A stretch of 64,000 nt of DNA from Candidatus Gastranaerophilales bacterium (GCA_944327225.1 CALVGZ010000003.1:84496-148495); one strand, 5' to 3'. Shown: positions 7,757 to 17,201, counted from the stretch's first letter. Numbers and translations are program-made. The notes: generated by a model not told the origin, from the letters alone.

Positions 7757-10273
7757 ATGAGTGAAAACAAAAAATACTTAACAATTCATGGGCATTTTTA
7801 TCAACCGCCAAGAGAAAATCCATGGATAGAAGAAATTGAGATACAAGAAAGTGCATACCCAAATCATGACTGGAATGAAAAAATTTCATGGCAATGCTAT
7901 GGGCCTAATGGTGTTTCAAGAATAGTTGACGGACACAACTCAATAATAGAAATTTCAAACAACTACCAATATATGAGCTTTAACTTTGGACCAACATTAT
8001 TAAGCTGGATGGAAATTCATGACCCAAACTCATATAAAAGAATAATCGATGCCGACAAAAAATCAATAGAAATGTACGATGGGCATGGATGTGCCATAGC
8101 ACAAGTTTATAACCATATAATAATGCCACTTGCAAATCAAAATGACAAATATACTCAAATTATCTGGGGTCTAAAAGATTTTCAAAAAAGATTTGGCAGA
8201 AACTCTGAAGGCATTTGGCTGGCAGAAACAGCAGTTGATTCTCAAACACTTGAAGTTTTAATTGATTGCGGGGTAAAATTTACTATTTTATCACCCCATC
8301 AAGCGAAATGTGTAAATAAAATCGGAGAACACAACTGGCAAGATGTATCTTGGGGTACGATAGACCCGTCTCAACCATACAGATACTACGTAGAAGGAAC
8401 GGATAAACAAAAATACATTGATTTATTTTTCTATGATGGTTCAATTTCAAAATCAGTAGCATTTGATAATCTTCTCCAAGACGGTAAAAAATTTGCATAT
8501 CGTTTAAACGAAGGTTATGTTGAATCAAGAAACAGAACTCAAATAGTAAATATTGCAACAGATGGTGAATCATACGGTCACCATACTAAGTTCGGAGATA
8601 TGGCACTTTCTTATGTTCTTAGGGTAGGTGCAAAAAATCTTGGATTTGAAATTACAAACTACGGTCAATATCTTGAGATGTTCCCTCCCGAATATGAAGT
8701 TGATATTAAACCTGTTTCAGCTTGGAGCTGTTGCCATGGTGTAGGAAGATGGATGGATGACTGTGGTTGCTCTACAGGTGCTCAGCCTCATTGGAATCAA
8801 AAGTGGAGAAAACCTTTACGCCAAGCAATGGATTATTTGAGAGATGAATTGATAAAACTTTGTTCTATTCAAGGAACAAAATATTATAAGGATTTCTGGG
8901 AAGCGAGAAATAACTATATAGACGTAATTTTGGATAGATCAGAAGAAAGTATAAATAAATTTTTCAAACAAAATGCAAGAAAAAATCTTTCAACTCAAGA
9001 CAAAGTAAAAGCGTTAAAATTAATGGAAATTCAACGCTTTGCACAACTAATGTATACAAGTTGCGGATGGTTCTTTGCGGATATTTCAGGAATTGAAACT
9101 GTGCAAATATTAAAATACGCGTACAGAGCAATAGAGCTTTCAAGTGAATTTGTAAAAGTAAATTATGAAAAAACTTTTCTTTCAATTCTACAAAAAGCAA
9201 AAAGCAATATAGCTGAATTTGGAAACGGAAAAGATATCTACAATCGTTGGGTTAAGCCGTCTTCAATAGGATTTGATAAAATTACTGCTCAATATGCAAT
9301 AGAATCTTCTTTTGACGAAAATCAAAAAGAAAACATAAAAAAAGAAGAAGACTTATACTGCTATAAAATTAAAAAGAACAGCTCAAAAAGATATACAAAC
9401 TTAAATAATACACTTAACTGCGGAAGAATTGAAATAACCTCAAAAGTTACCTTTGAAAAAAAAGAAATGAGCTATATAATGCTCCAAACTCAAAACTATG
9501 ATTTTTATTGTGCAGTTAAAGAATTTAAATGTCTGGATGATTTCAATCTTGAAAAAAAAGAAATTACAAAAGCTTTTCTCAAAGGAACAACTGTAGAGAC
9601 TCTTCAAACAATAGAATTATATTACGGTTCAAGATTTTATTCACTTAAAGATATACCCATGGATAAAAGAAAAACCATTCTTGAAAATCTTATATACTCA
9701 AGACTTGAAAAAGTCGGTCAAACTTATAAAGATTTATATGATAGCTTGTTAACACCAATAAGTTACCTAAATGACCTTGGTATGGACATCCCTGAAAGCT
9801 TTAGAGTCAGTGCAAAATATACCTTACTTGCAAACCTTACAAGACTTCTAAATCAAATTACAACTTATGGAGATAAACATAAAGTTCAAAAAATACTTGA
9901 AATTAAAAAATTAACAGATAAATTTAAAATCAAATTAAATAATTCAAATATAAAAGATATTCTTTCAAAGAGTCTGGCAAAGCTAATTGCACAATTAAAA
10001 AATCGTGTAAACTGCAAAAACACTCAGGAACTTTTGCATTTCTTTGATTTACTTGAAAAATTACAAGTGGAAACAAAAATAGATACAGCCCAAAACATCT
10101 TCTATGATATGTTTTGTTTAGATTTTGAAAGCTTCTTTGACAAAATAAAAACTTCAAAAGAGGAACATGATTTAAGAAAGCTATTTTTAAATCTTCTTGA
10201 AATAGGAAGAAAACTAAATATTAACATGGATTTTTACCAAAATAAAATCGACAGCCTTACGGGAAAAATATAA
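7757..10273 (+). CDS. GH57 family glucan hydrolase/transferase with DUF3536
   Basis: 838 residues from ATG 7757; an in-frame GTG at 7748 is the alternative, and neither has a clear ribosome site. GH57 enzymes hydrolyse or rearrange alpha-1,4/1,6-glucans. The N-terminus TIHGHFYQPPRENPW is the first GH57 barrel motif, the nucleophile Glu lies in EGIWLAETAVD (about 155) and the acid/base Asp in IATDGESYGHH (about 275). The later half (about 300-838) matches the DUF3536-type large form, including SCCHGVGRW. Likely cytoplasmic, as no signal peptide is seen. With the GH13 protein at 54.8 kb it indicates glycogen or starch metabolism. Confidence 0.88.
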   Translation: MSENKKYLTIHGHFYQPPRENPWIEEIEIQESAYPNHDWNEKISWQCYGPNGVSRIVDGHNSIIEISNNYQYMSFNFGPTLLSWMEIHDPNSYKRIIDADKKSIEMYDGHGCAIAQVYNHIIMPLANQNDKYTQIIWGLKDFQKRFGRNSEGIWLAETAVDSQTLEVLIDCGVKFTILSPHQAKCVNKIGEHNWQDVSWGTIDPSQPYRYYVEGTDKQKYIDLFFYDGSISKSVAFDNLLQDGKKFAYRLNEGYVESRNRTQIVNIATDGESYGHHTKFGDMALSYVLRVGAKNLGFEITNYGQYLEMFPPEYEVDIKPVSAWSCCHGVGRWMDDCGCSTGAQPHWNQKWRKPLRQAMDYLRDELIKLCSIQGTKYYKDFWEARNNYIDVILDRSEESINKFFKQNARKNLSTQDKVKALKLMEIQRFAQLMYTSCGWFFADISGIETVQILKYAYRAIELSSEFVKVNYEKTFLSILQKAKSNIAEFGNGKDIYNRWVKPSSIGFDKITAQYAIESSFDENQKENIKKEEDLYCYKIKKNSSKRYTNLNNTLNCGRIEITSKVTFEKKEMSYIMLQTQNYDFYCAVKEFKCLDDFNLEKKEITKAFLKGTTVETLQTIELYYGSRFYSLKDIPMDKRKTILENLIYSRLEKVGQTYKDLYDSLLTPISYLNDLGMDIPESFRVSAKYTLLANLTRLLNQITTYGDKHKVQKILEIKKLTDKFKIKLNNSNIKDILSKSLAKLIAQLKNRVNCKNTQELLHFFDLLEKLQVETKIDTAQNIFYDMFCLDFESFFDKIKTSKEEHDLRKLFLNLLEIGRKLNINMDFYQNKIDSLTGKI

Positions 10274-10276
10274 TTT

Positions 10277-10903
10277 TTAGCTAAATTCTTTTCTCTCCAA
10301 TACCGGAATGTCATCAATCTCAAACATAATAGCGGTTTTGGCACCTTGAATATAGTCAAAAACAAACATAGCAACAATAATTGCTTCCAGTGAGGATGCC
10401 GGTAACATATTATCAGGTAGCTGATTAAATCCATATTTGATTTTAAGAGATATTTGAAGATTTTTACAATCAATTGAAGTTCTTGATAAATAGTGAGGAT
10501 AAACACCATAAGAACGACGTAATTGATTTATATCGCATCTAACCACTTTTATATTTTTTTCACTTAATCTCTTAATTGTCTCAAGACATCTTTTTGAAAT
10601 TCTATTTGTCCAATCATCTTTATTTACCTTAAAATAGTCAAACAAAGCTTTATAATTTTTTGAATGTATTCTCCATTTACCTTCTAACATTCTGTTGTCA
10701 TAAGGAACGCTAAAAGCAACGGCAGAATTTTTAACATAAGGCGAACTTTCAAAAAAATAATCTATGTCTTGAGCGTAATAAAACTTATCCAATAAAATTA
10801 TTTTTTTATTTCTGTCTAAAACGCAAATTGAACTATCATAATTAGAAGAATTTGAAAGTGCAACTCCAATAAAAAAATTTTCTTTGCTTGACATATTCTG
10901 CAT
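10277..10903 (-). CDS. Putative RNase H-fold protein (DUF429-like)
   Basis: About 208 residues from ATG 10903. A longer reading to 10969 exists but overlaps the divergent ABC gene and would read through a promoter. The sequence begins FFIGVALSNSSNYDSSICVLD, an RNase H-like first strand, and has AVAFSVPYDNRM and, near the end, LPASSLEAIIVAMFVFDYI, resembling the Asp/Glu-bearing last helix of DUF429-type predicted nucleases. The family call is tentative. Its stop is three bases from the convergent GH57 stop. A TTGAAA-17-TATACT promoter points to a transcript starting almost at the ATG. Confidence 0.5.
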   Translation of the reverse strand: MQNMSSKENFFIGVALSNSSNYDSSICVLDRNKKIILLDKFYYAQDIDYFFESSPYVKNSAVAFSVPYDNRMLEGKWRIHSKNYKALFDYFKVNKDDWTNRISKRCLETIKRLSEKNIKVVRCDINQLRRSYGVYPHYLSRTSIDCKNLQISLKIKYGFNQLPDNMLPASSLEAIIVAMFVFDYIQGAKTAIMFEIDDIPVLERKEFS

Positions 10904-10918
10904 AAACAAGAGTATAAT
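10888..10918 (+). promoter_or_regulatory. Promoter of the ABC exporter gene
   Basis: TTGACA at 10888-10893 and TATAAT at 10913-10918, spacer 19. A second TATAAT at 10923-10928 lies ten bases further. The -35 box overlaps the first codons of the divergent DUF429-like gene. Confidence 0.6.
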
Positions 10919-10939
10919 TAAATATAATACTTTTTTCAA
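10911..10939 (-). promoter_or_regulatory. Promoter of the DUF429-like gene, interlocked with the divergent one
   Basis: On the minus strand TTGAAA (complement of 10934-10939) and TATACT (complement of 10911-10916) are separated by exactly 17 bases. The predicted start point is at or next to the ATG at 10903, so the message may be leaderless. Confidence 0.55.
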
Positions 10940-10949
10940 GGAATTTATT

Positions 10950-12713
10950 TTGCAAAATATTTTATTCAATAAAATAATTAAAAGATTTTATAACAACAAA
11001 AGATACAAGTTTTACATTCTTTTTTTACTGTCAATTATTTCCGGGCTTTTTGAATATATGGGTCTCATTCTAATCTTTCAATTTGTTTTATTTTTATCGA
11101 ATCCCGAAACCGCGTATAGTCAAAAAATTATACTCTTTTTTAAAGAAAATTTTAATATTCTTAATTACTCAAAAATAAGCTTAATTTTAGGACTTTCAAC
11201 TATATCAATTTATATTTTAAAAAATATATTTATGCTTATATTTACAAAAATAAACAATAATATTTTAGAAGATTTATCTATAAAAATTACATCAAAAATC
11301 TTAAAAAATTTTCTTTGGCAAGATTATCTGACCGTAAATTCAATAGGTAAATCGGAAAAATTAAACATTATTTCAAAAATAACAATTGTTGTCTGGCAGT
11401 ATTGTCTGAAATATATAAATTTAATTACAAATATAGTTGTGGCAATAATTTTAATAGGTTATCTGTTTATAAAATTTACTTTTTGTGCAGTAATTTCAAC
11501 AATTTTTATATCAATATTGGCAACAATTGAATACATGTATCTTAAAAAACAATCAAACTATCAAAATCAAAACTTTAATAAAAATTTTGATTTAATAAAT
11601 AAAGTCCTTCTTACAATAATTAATTCAATCAAAGAAATTAAATTAAATAATAAAGAAGAATTTTTCTTTAAAAAATTTGAAAAAGCACTGTTAAATTATG
11701 CCACTTTAAATAAAAACCGTTGTTTCAACAATGTTTTTCACATATATTTCACTGAAATTTCAATAATGTGTGCGTTTGCTTTTGTACTTCTTGCACTGTT
11801 TTTTACCTCTAATTTTAACAATTCAATCATATTAACATCAATTTGCACAATATGCGTTATAATTTTACGACTAACTCCCGCAATAAATCGAGCTCAAAGT
11901 TGCCTTTATTCAATAAATTCAAACAAAAAAGTTACTCAAGAACTACTTGAATTTGACCGTAAATTTAAAGACATAAACTTACAGCAAAAAACAAATAAAA
12001 TACTTGCTTTTAAAAAAATAATATTAAAAAACATAAATTTCTCGTACCCCAACTCGAATAATTCCTTAAAAAACATAAATTTAGAAATAAATAAAGGGGA
12101 TTTTATCGGAATAGCCGGAGAAAGCGGAAACTATAAAACAACATTAGCTTTAATTATTGCGGGTTTAATACAACCGAACAGCGGCATATTATCAACAGAA
12201 AATCAAGTAATAGATGAAAACAATTTAACAGAATGGCAAAATAACATCTCTTTTCTCGGACAAAATTACGGTTTAATTTTTGATAATATTTACGAAAATA
12301 TTGCACTCAATGAAAAGTATAATAAAGAAGATGTCGAAAACTACTTAAAAAATAATGACTTAAATTTTGCAATTAACGAAAATAAAAATATTGAAAAACT
12401 TTCAGAAGGTCAAAAGCAAAGAATAGCATTATTAAGTATATTATATCAAAACAAAAATATAATTATACTTGATGAAGCAACATCTTCAATTGATACGATT
12501 TCCGAGGACAAGATAAATAACATTTTAAATAAATTAAAAGGCAAAAAAACAATAATATCAATTGCTCACAGACTCCAAACTTTAAAAAACTGCAGTAAAA
12601 TAATTTTTATAAATAATGACGGGACAATTAATTTTGACACATATCAAAATTTAGAAACAAACAATCAAGATTTCAAAAAAGCAATAAATCTTTTAAAATC
12701 AAGCTTTGTTTAA
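10950..12713 (+). CDS. ABC exporter, fused membrane and ATPase domains
   Basis: 587 residues from TTG 10950, chosen because AAGGAA lies six bases upstream; a longer reading starts at 10884 inside the promoter. Residues about 15-310 carry six hydrophobic helices of a type I exporter; about 345-587 form the nucleotide-binding domain. Signature KLSEGQKQR, Walker B IIILDEATSS and H-loop SIAHRL are intact. Walker A reads GESGNYKTT: the last glycine of GxxGxGK is Tyr (residue 395, codon TAT at 12132). Likely lipid, oligosaccharide or peptide export; no substrate clue. The gene ends 15 bases inside the convergent TPR gene. Confidence 0.85.
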   Translation: MQNILFNKIIKRFYNNKRYKFYILFLLSIISGLFEYMGLILIFQFVLFLSNPETAYSQKIILFFKENFNILNYSKISLILGLSTISIYILKNIFMLIFTKINNNILEDLSIKITSKILKNFLWQDYLTVNSIGKSEKLNIISKITIVVWQYCLKYINLITNIVVAIILIGYLFIKFTFCAVISTIFISILATIEYMYLKKQSNYQNQNFNKNFDLINKVLLTIINSIKEIKLNNKEEFFFKKFEKALLNYATLNKNRCFNNVFHIYFTEISIMCAFAFVLLALFFTSNFNNSIILTSICTICVIILRLTPAINRAQSCLYSINSNKKVTQELLEFDRKFKDINLQQKTNKILAFKKIILKNINFSYPNSNNSLKNINLEINKGDFIGIAGESGNYKTTLALIIAGLIQPNSGILSTENQVIDENNLTEWQNNISFLGQNYGLIFDNIYENIALNEKYNKEDVENYLKNNDLNFAINENKNIEKLSEGQKQRIALLSILYQNKNIIILDEATSSIDTISEDKINNILNKLKGKKTIISIAHRLQTLKNCSKIIFINNDGTINFDTYQNLETNNQDFKKAINLLKSSFV

Positions 12714-13295
12714 AGAATTATATGTATCAAGCAGTCTTTTAGCTTGTTTTGTTTTATTTAATTCTTTATAACAATATGCAAGATTAAAATAATAATCCTT
12801 ATTTTGAGGTTCAAGTTCAATAGCTTTTATTAAATTTTTCTTCGCAGTTGAATAATTTTTGAGCTTTATTTGACAACAAGCTAAATTATAATATGCACTT
12901 GCAAAACTTTTATTATATTTAATTGCAAGCTCAAAATTATTTGCAGCTAAAAGATAGGAATTTTTTTTAGCAAAAATACAACCCAAATTATAATAAGCCT
13001 TATAATAAGTATAATCTCTATCTAAAGACTTATTCAAATTTTTTATCGCATCATTATCACTTCCCAATTCCTCTGACATATTAGCAAGCATAAGATAAAT
13101 TTCGGCATTTTTATCCGCAACAGGAAGATTATCAAGCAACTTGTATGCTTCTTTATAATTTTGAGTAGCATACAAAGCATAAGCCTGCTGCTTTATTTCA
13201 TCCGTATTGCCATTATTTAATGCTAGTGATATATTATATAACGCAGTATATGAAAAAAATAAAAACAGTAAAAAAAATCTTATATATTTTTTCAA
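12699..13295 (-). CDS. Tetratricopeptide-repeat protein with signal peptide
   Basis: 198 residues, TTG start at 13295 with GTGGGG upstream. Residues 1-26 are a signal peptide or anchor (RFFLLFLFFSYTALYNISLA). Residues about 35-195 comprise at least four TPR units, for example YYKAYYNLGCIFAKKNSY, SFASAYYNLACCQIKLKNY and NKDYYFNLAYCYKELNK. Probably an envelope scaffold in the periplasm; no partner is obvious. Its 3' end overlaps the ABC exporter 3' end by 15 bases. Confidence 0.85.
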   Translation of the reverse strand: MKKYIRFFLLFLFFSYTALYNISLALNNGNTDEIKQQAYALYATQNYKEAYKLLDNLPVADKNAEIYLMLANMSEELGSDNDAIKNLNKSLDRDYTYYKAYYNLGCIFAKKNSYLLAANNFELAIKYNKSFASAYYNLACCQIKLKNYSTAKKNLIKAIELEPQNKDYYFNLAYCYKELNKTKQAKRLLDTYNSLNKA

Positions 13296-13391
13296 ATAAA
13301 CCCCACTAAAAGCCTATACAACAAAATAATACATCAAAATTCAACTTTTGTGTATAGCGAAAAAAAATATTTTTGATTTTTATTTATGTAG

Positions 13392-13397
13392 TATAAT
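13392..13397 (+). promoter_or_regulatory. -10 element of the LCP gene
   Basis: TATAAT at 13392-13397, 28 bases before the ATG. No good -35 box at standard spacing. Confidence 0.4.
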
Positions 13398-13424
13398 AAC
13401 AAGTATAACAATTGCGGTAAAAAA

Positions 13425-14708
13425 ATGAACAGCCTAGAAGAAAGAACTCAAGTATACAGAATTCCAATAAGACCACAGTATAAAAGAAGAAAACGTCCGA
13501 AGAAAAACAACAACTTTCCAAAATTTATACTTTTGATAGGAATTATTTGTGCTGCTTTGTTTTATTTTTTCAACTATCAAGCAGAAACCGATTTTACCGC
13601 AGAAAAAAAATCCAAAACACTTAATCCCATAGATTTAAACTTTAATTTTTCTCCGAGAAGACAAAATATACTACTAATGGGAGTTGATGTTGCAACAAAT
13701 TCCGAAAATCCTTTTAAAGGTAATCGTTCCGATACTATGCTTCTGATTAGCATAGCTCCTTACGGAAAAAATATAAATGTTATTTCAATCCCGAGAGATT
13801 CTAAAGTTTATATTGCAGGAAAAAATAAAGCAGATAAAATAAACCACGCCTTTGCATTTGGGGGTGCAAAATTAGCAGTTAGAACTGTTGAAGAAACATT
13901 CGGAGTAAAAATAAACAATTACTTGGCAATTTCAAATGAAGGTGTTATTAAGATGATTGATACCTTAGGGGGTTTACCTATATACATAGAAAAAAACATG
14001 AAGTATGACGACTATAGTGCCAATCTTCATATAAATCTAAAACAAGGCGAACATATTTTAACAGGCAGACAAACTGAAGGTTATTTAAGGTTTAGACACG
14101 ACTCATTTGGTGATATCGGAAGAATTCGCCGTCAACAATGGTTCTTTAATGCCTTATTGGAAAGACTTAAAGATCCTACCGTAATTGTTAAAATTCCCGA
14201 ATTACTAAAAATAATTCCGGAATATATACAAACTGATTTATCGGCTTATGACTTAGCAAAATATGCAGGAATAGCAAAAAATGTTGACACATCAACAATA
14301 CAAATAGCAACCATTCCCGGCTCACCTTCTACAAAAGGGGTTATAAGCTATTGGATAATTGATCCCATTAGAACACAAGACCTTATAAACAAAATGGTCT
14401 ATAGAAATAAAGCTGACGTTGACTATAAAGATTTAAATGTCGGAATTTTATATGCAGCTTCAAAAGAAGAAACAGCAAGCACGCTCAAACAAGAATTGGA
14501 AGCAAAAGGTATAGTAAATATAAAAATGCAACCAACCAATTCAGTATCAAAAGACTACATTGCCGTTCACAACCCTGATTTAGCCGGCGAGATAATAAAT
14601 GAACTTAAAAAAACAATTCCTGAAATCAAAGACCAACATACAATATATGACCCTATCGGAATAAATCGCACCGGAAAAGACTTTACAATTGTTATTTCAG
14701 ATTTATAA
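13425..14708 (+). CDS. LytR-CpsA-Psr (LCP) family protein with LytR_C domain
   Basis: 427 residues. LCP proteins transfer undecaprenyl-linked glycopolymers to peptidoglycan at the outer face of the inner membrane. There is a basic cytoplasmic tail, one membrane helix at about residues 30-48, then the LCP catalytic domain (about 80-265) with ILLMGVD, NRSDTMLLISI, SIPRDSKVYI, KINHAFAFGG and RFRHDSFGDIGRIRRQQ, which carries the pyrophosphate-binding arginines. Residues about 335-400 resemble the LytR C-terminal domain (VGILYAASKEETASTLKQEL). Monocistronic by appearance. In this genome a likely partner is the UppS/GT-C operon at 21.7-27.4 kb, which is inference. Confidence 0.9.
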   Translation: MNSLEERTQVYRIPIRPQYKRRKRPKKNNNFPKFILLIGIICAALFYFFNYQAETDFTAEKKSKTLNPIDLNFNFSPRRQNILLMGVDVATNSENPFKGNRSDTMLLISIAPYGKNINVISIPRDSKVYIAGKNKADKINHAFAFGGAKLAVRTVEETFGVKINNYLAISNEGVIKMIDTLGGLPIYIEKNMKYDDYSANLHINLKQGEHILTGRQTEGYLRFRHDSFGDIGRIRRQQWFFNALLERLKDPTVIVKIPELLKIIPEYIQTDLSAYDLAKYAGIAKNVDTSTIQIATIPGSPSTKGVISYWIIDPIRTQDLINKMVYRNKADVDYKDLNVGILYAASKEETASTLKQELEAKGIVNIKMQPTNSVSKDYIAVHNPDLAGEIINELKKTIPEIKDQHTIYDPIGINRTGKDFTIVISDL

Positions 14709-14763
14709 ACATAAAAAATACATTGTTTATAGTATAATTTTTCCCATTAAACTGTTCTTAAGG

Positions 14764-14798
14764 TTGATTTAATTATATTCGCAATATAAGAAAATCAA
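14764..14798 (+). promoter_or_regulatory. Long interrupted hairpin directly before a start codon
   Basis: TTGATTT (14764-14770) pairs with AAATCAA (14792-14798), and inside it TTATATT (14773-14779) pairs with AATATAA (14783-14789) around a CGC loop, with one 2x2 mismatch. It ends three bases before the ATG at 14802, where a ribosome site would normally be. It could be an RNA switch or a DNA operator. Confidence 0.45.
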
Positions 14799-14801
14799 AT
14801 T

Positions 14802-14984
14802 ATGTTAAGTAATCAAAATGAAAAATGTTTACTAAAATATATTTCAGGCAGGGATGAAGCACCAATTAAAAGCGAGCTTTTCAACCTTATAATCAAACTT
14901 GGAATAAAAATTGAATTTAAAGACAACAACCCCGTTTATAGAATTATTGATGAATTAACATACGGATTCATTAACGGAAAATAA
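14802..14984 (+). CDS. Small hypothetical protein, 60 residues
   Basis: 60 residues, mixed charge, no membrane segment, no recognised motif (EKCLLKYISGRDEAPIK near the N-terminus). There is no Shine-Dalgarno, since the region is occupied by the hairpin at 14764-14798. Its stop is one base before the ATG of the CHASE2-GGDEF gene, so it appears to be the first gene of a two-gene unit and might regulate or couple translation of the cyclase. Function unknown. Confidence 0.55.
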   Translation: MLSNQNEKCLLKYISGRDEAPIKSELFNLIIKLGIKIEFKDNNPVYRIIDELTYGFINGK

Positions 14985-14985
14985 A

Positions 14986-16764
14986 ATGAAAAACAAAAAG
15001 CTTACATACGCAATATACGCAATTATTATAACATTATTATTCGGTTTATTATTTTGGCTGGGACATTTTGCCAAATTTCAAGAATTTATATCAAAAACCG
15101 AACAAAATACATTTGACTTAAGACAAAACTTAATTGTTAAAAACAAAAAACCAAACAAAGATATAATTATACTTGCAGCAGATGATGCTACTTACGAATA
15201 CATTATGGATAAATACGGTTCATGGCCGATAACAAGACAGGTTTGGAGTGATGTTGTAAATTCAATAGAAAAAGTAAATCCAAAATATATAATTTTTGAT
15301 TTACTTTTTATTAAATCAAATTTATATGATAAAAAAGCAGATAATAATTTTGTAAATACCGTAAAAAACAATAAAAACATATTTCTGTCTATGAATTTTG
15401 ACAATTACTCAGATGATATAAGACAATCCAAAATACTTGATGATAAACTAAAATTAAAAGTTAAAAAAGGTAATTTAGAAGATAATCCGTATATAACTTT
15501 TGTTAATTGCAGAACTATAATGGATGAACTTATTGATGCCACTAAAAATATAGGCATAATAAATATCACAAGAGACAGTGACGGGATAATAAGAAATACA
15601 ACACCTGTTTTTAAATACAAAGGAAATTATTATCCTAATCTATCATTTGCAGTTGCAATGGACATACTGGACCAAGATGCAATATCTTTTGAAGACAATA
15701 AAATAATAATTGATGAAAAACATAAAATACCACTAGACGGAACCAAAAGAGCCATATTAAATTGGTACGGAAAAAGCAAAACCTTTAAACATATCCCTCT
15801 TTGGGAAGCCATAAAAGCAAGTAAAGAAAATAATATAAAATATTTTGAAGAAAACTTTAAAAATAAAATTGTATATATAGGGACTACAACAACAAGTCTT
15901 TCTGATATAAAAAGTGTGCCAACGGAATCAAATCTTGCAGGAGTTGAACTCCACGCAACATTTTTAAATAATATTTTAGATAATGATTTTATAAAAAAAG
16001 CACCTGCAAAAATTGATGTAATTATTTCAATTTTACTAAGCTTCTTTGTTGGTTACATTGTTTTAAAAACGGCATCTGTTCCAAAAACAATAATATTTTT
16101 AATAACCACACTTATACTATATGCCTTAATTTCGACCTTAGTTATGGCTAAATGGAATATTTGGATTTCAGTTGTTTTACCTTACATAACAATCATTTCA
16201 ACTTTTGTTTTAATTTATTGCGAAAAATATTTAATGAAATCAAAAGACTACGAACAAACATACAAACTTGCCGTAACTGACGGTTTAACTCAATTATTTA
16301 ATCACAGATATTTCCAAGAACAAATGATAAATCAAGTAAATAATTTTGAAAGATATGGAAATATTTTCTCGCTAATACTTATTGATATTGATTTTTTTAA
16401 AAAATTTAACGATACATACGGACACCAATCGGGAGACTGTGTTTTAAAACAAGTAGCAAATATATTAAAGAAAAACTCAAGAACATCAGACGTCGTATGC
16501 CGTTATGGCGGCGAAGAAATGGTTATAATACTAACCAATACAAACAAAAATGAAGCAATAATAACTGCAGAAAAAATCTGTAACACAGTAAGAAACAATA
16601 AATTTACTCTTGTAAACAACGAAAAAGTTAACGTCACAATAAGTGTTGGTGTTGCAACAGTTGGACAAAGCGGAAAAAAACCTCAAGAAATAATTGAATA
16701 TGCAGATAAATGTTTATATAAAGCAAAAGAATCGGGAAGAAATCAAGTTGTTTCAGAAATTTAA
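14986..16764 (+). CDS. CHASE2-domain diguanylate cyclase
   Basis: 592 residues. N-terminal membrane helix (about 10-27), extracytoplasmic CHASE2 sensor (about 35-335, with DITRDSDGIIRNTTP-type core ITRDSDGIIRNTTPVF), three membrane helices (about 340-415), then a GGDEF domain (about 425-592). The active site is GGEEM at residues 508-512 and an RxxD inhibitory site (RTSD, 499-502) is five residues before it. It should therefore make cyclic di-GMP and be feedback-inhibited. Directly follows a 60-residue gene; its TTAA end also encodes the stop of the convergent HTH gene. Confidence 0.92.
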   Translation: MKNKKLTYAIYAIIITLLFGLLFWLGHFAKFQEFISKTEQNTFDLRQNLIVKNKKPNKDIIILAADDATYEYIMDKYGSWPITRQVWSDVVNSIEKVNPKYIIFDLLFIKSNLYDKKADNNFVNTVKNNKNIFLSMNFDNYSDDIRQSKILDDKLKLKVKKGNLEDNPYITFVNCRTIMDELIDATKNIGIINITRDSDGIIRNTTPVFKYKGNYYPNLSFAVAMDILDQDAISFEDNKIIIDEKHKIPLDGTKRAILNWYGKSKTFKHIPLWEAIKASKENNIKYFEENFKNKIVYIGTTTTSLSDIKSVPTESNLAGVELHATFLNNILDNDFIKKAPAKIDVIISILLSFFVGYIVLKTASVPKTIIFLITTLILYALISTLVMAKWNIWISVVLPYITIISTFVLIYCEKYLMKSKDYEQTYKLAVTDGLTQLFNHRYFQEQMINQVNNFERYGNIFSLILIDIDFFKKFNDTYGHQSGDCVLKQVANILKKNSRTSDVVCRYGGEEMVIILTNTNKNEAIITAEKICNTVRNNKFTLVNNEKVNVTISVGVATVGQSGKKPQEIIEYADKCLYKAKESGRNQVVSEI

Positions 16765-17201
16765 TCTATAAGCTGAAACGGGCATTTAGTGCATTTAGCT
16801 TTTGGATGTAAGACTAAATTATCCTCAAGATCGTATAATTTTGCAATTCTTGTAACCAATTTTTCACCACAAACAGGACAATTTATAGTAAAATTAGGAT
16901 TATTTGGATTTAAAAGAATAGCTTCTTTAATCTCATCCATAATCGGATTTTTAACCAAACTAAAATCCGTCTTTATTTCATAATGTTTAATTTCCCTATT
17001 ATCAACCTTCAAACAAGTTGCAAGTTTTTGTCTGACTGTTGTAGATAAAAATAAATCAAAACCTTGTTCAATAGATTGAATAACTTCAAGAGGCAATGCT
17101 GCTTTGTTTGCAAATTCCTCTTGAGTCATACCTAATTTCTCCCTGTTCGAAACAATATATTGAGCAAGTGAAGAATATTCTTTTTTATTTTTTTTAAGCA
17201 T
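16761..17201 (-). CDS. HTH (XRE) protein with C-terminal zinc ribbon
   Basis: 146 residues from ATG 17201; an alternative TTG start at 17213 lies further inside secF. Residues about 10-65 form an XRE-type helix-turn-helix (REKLGMTQEEFANKAALPLEVIQSIEQG without break). The C-terminus has CPVCGEK and CTKCPF, two CxxC knuckles 29 residues apart, suggesting a zinc ribbon. Overlaps the end of secF by eight bases, so it is translated with the Sec genes. It may sense metal, redox state or a nucleic acid; no family name recognised for this combination. Confidence 0.75.
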   Translation of the reverse strand: MLKKNKKEYSSLAQYIVSNREKLGMTQEEFANKAALPLEVIQSIEQGFDLFLSTTVRQKLATCLKVDNREIKHYEIKTDFSLVKNPIMDEIKEAILLNPNNPNFTINCPVCGEKLVTRIAKLYDLEDNLVLHPKAKCTKCPFQLID

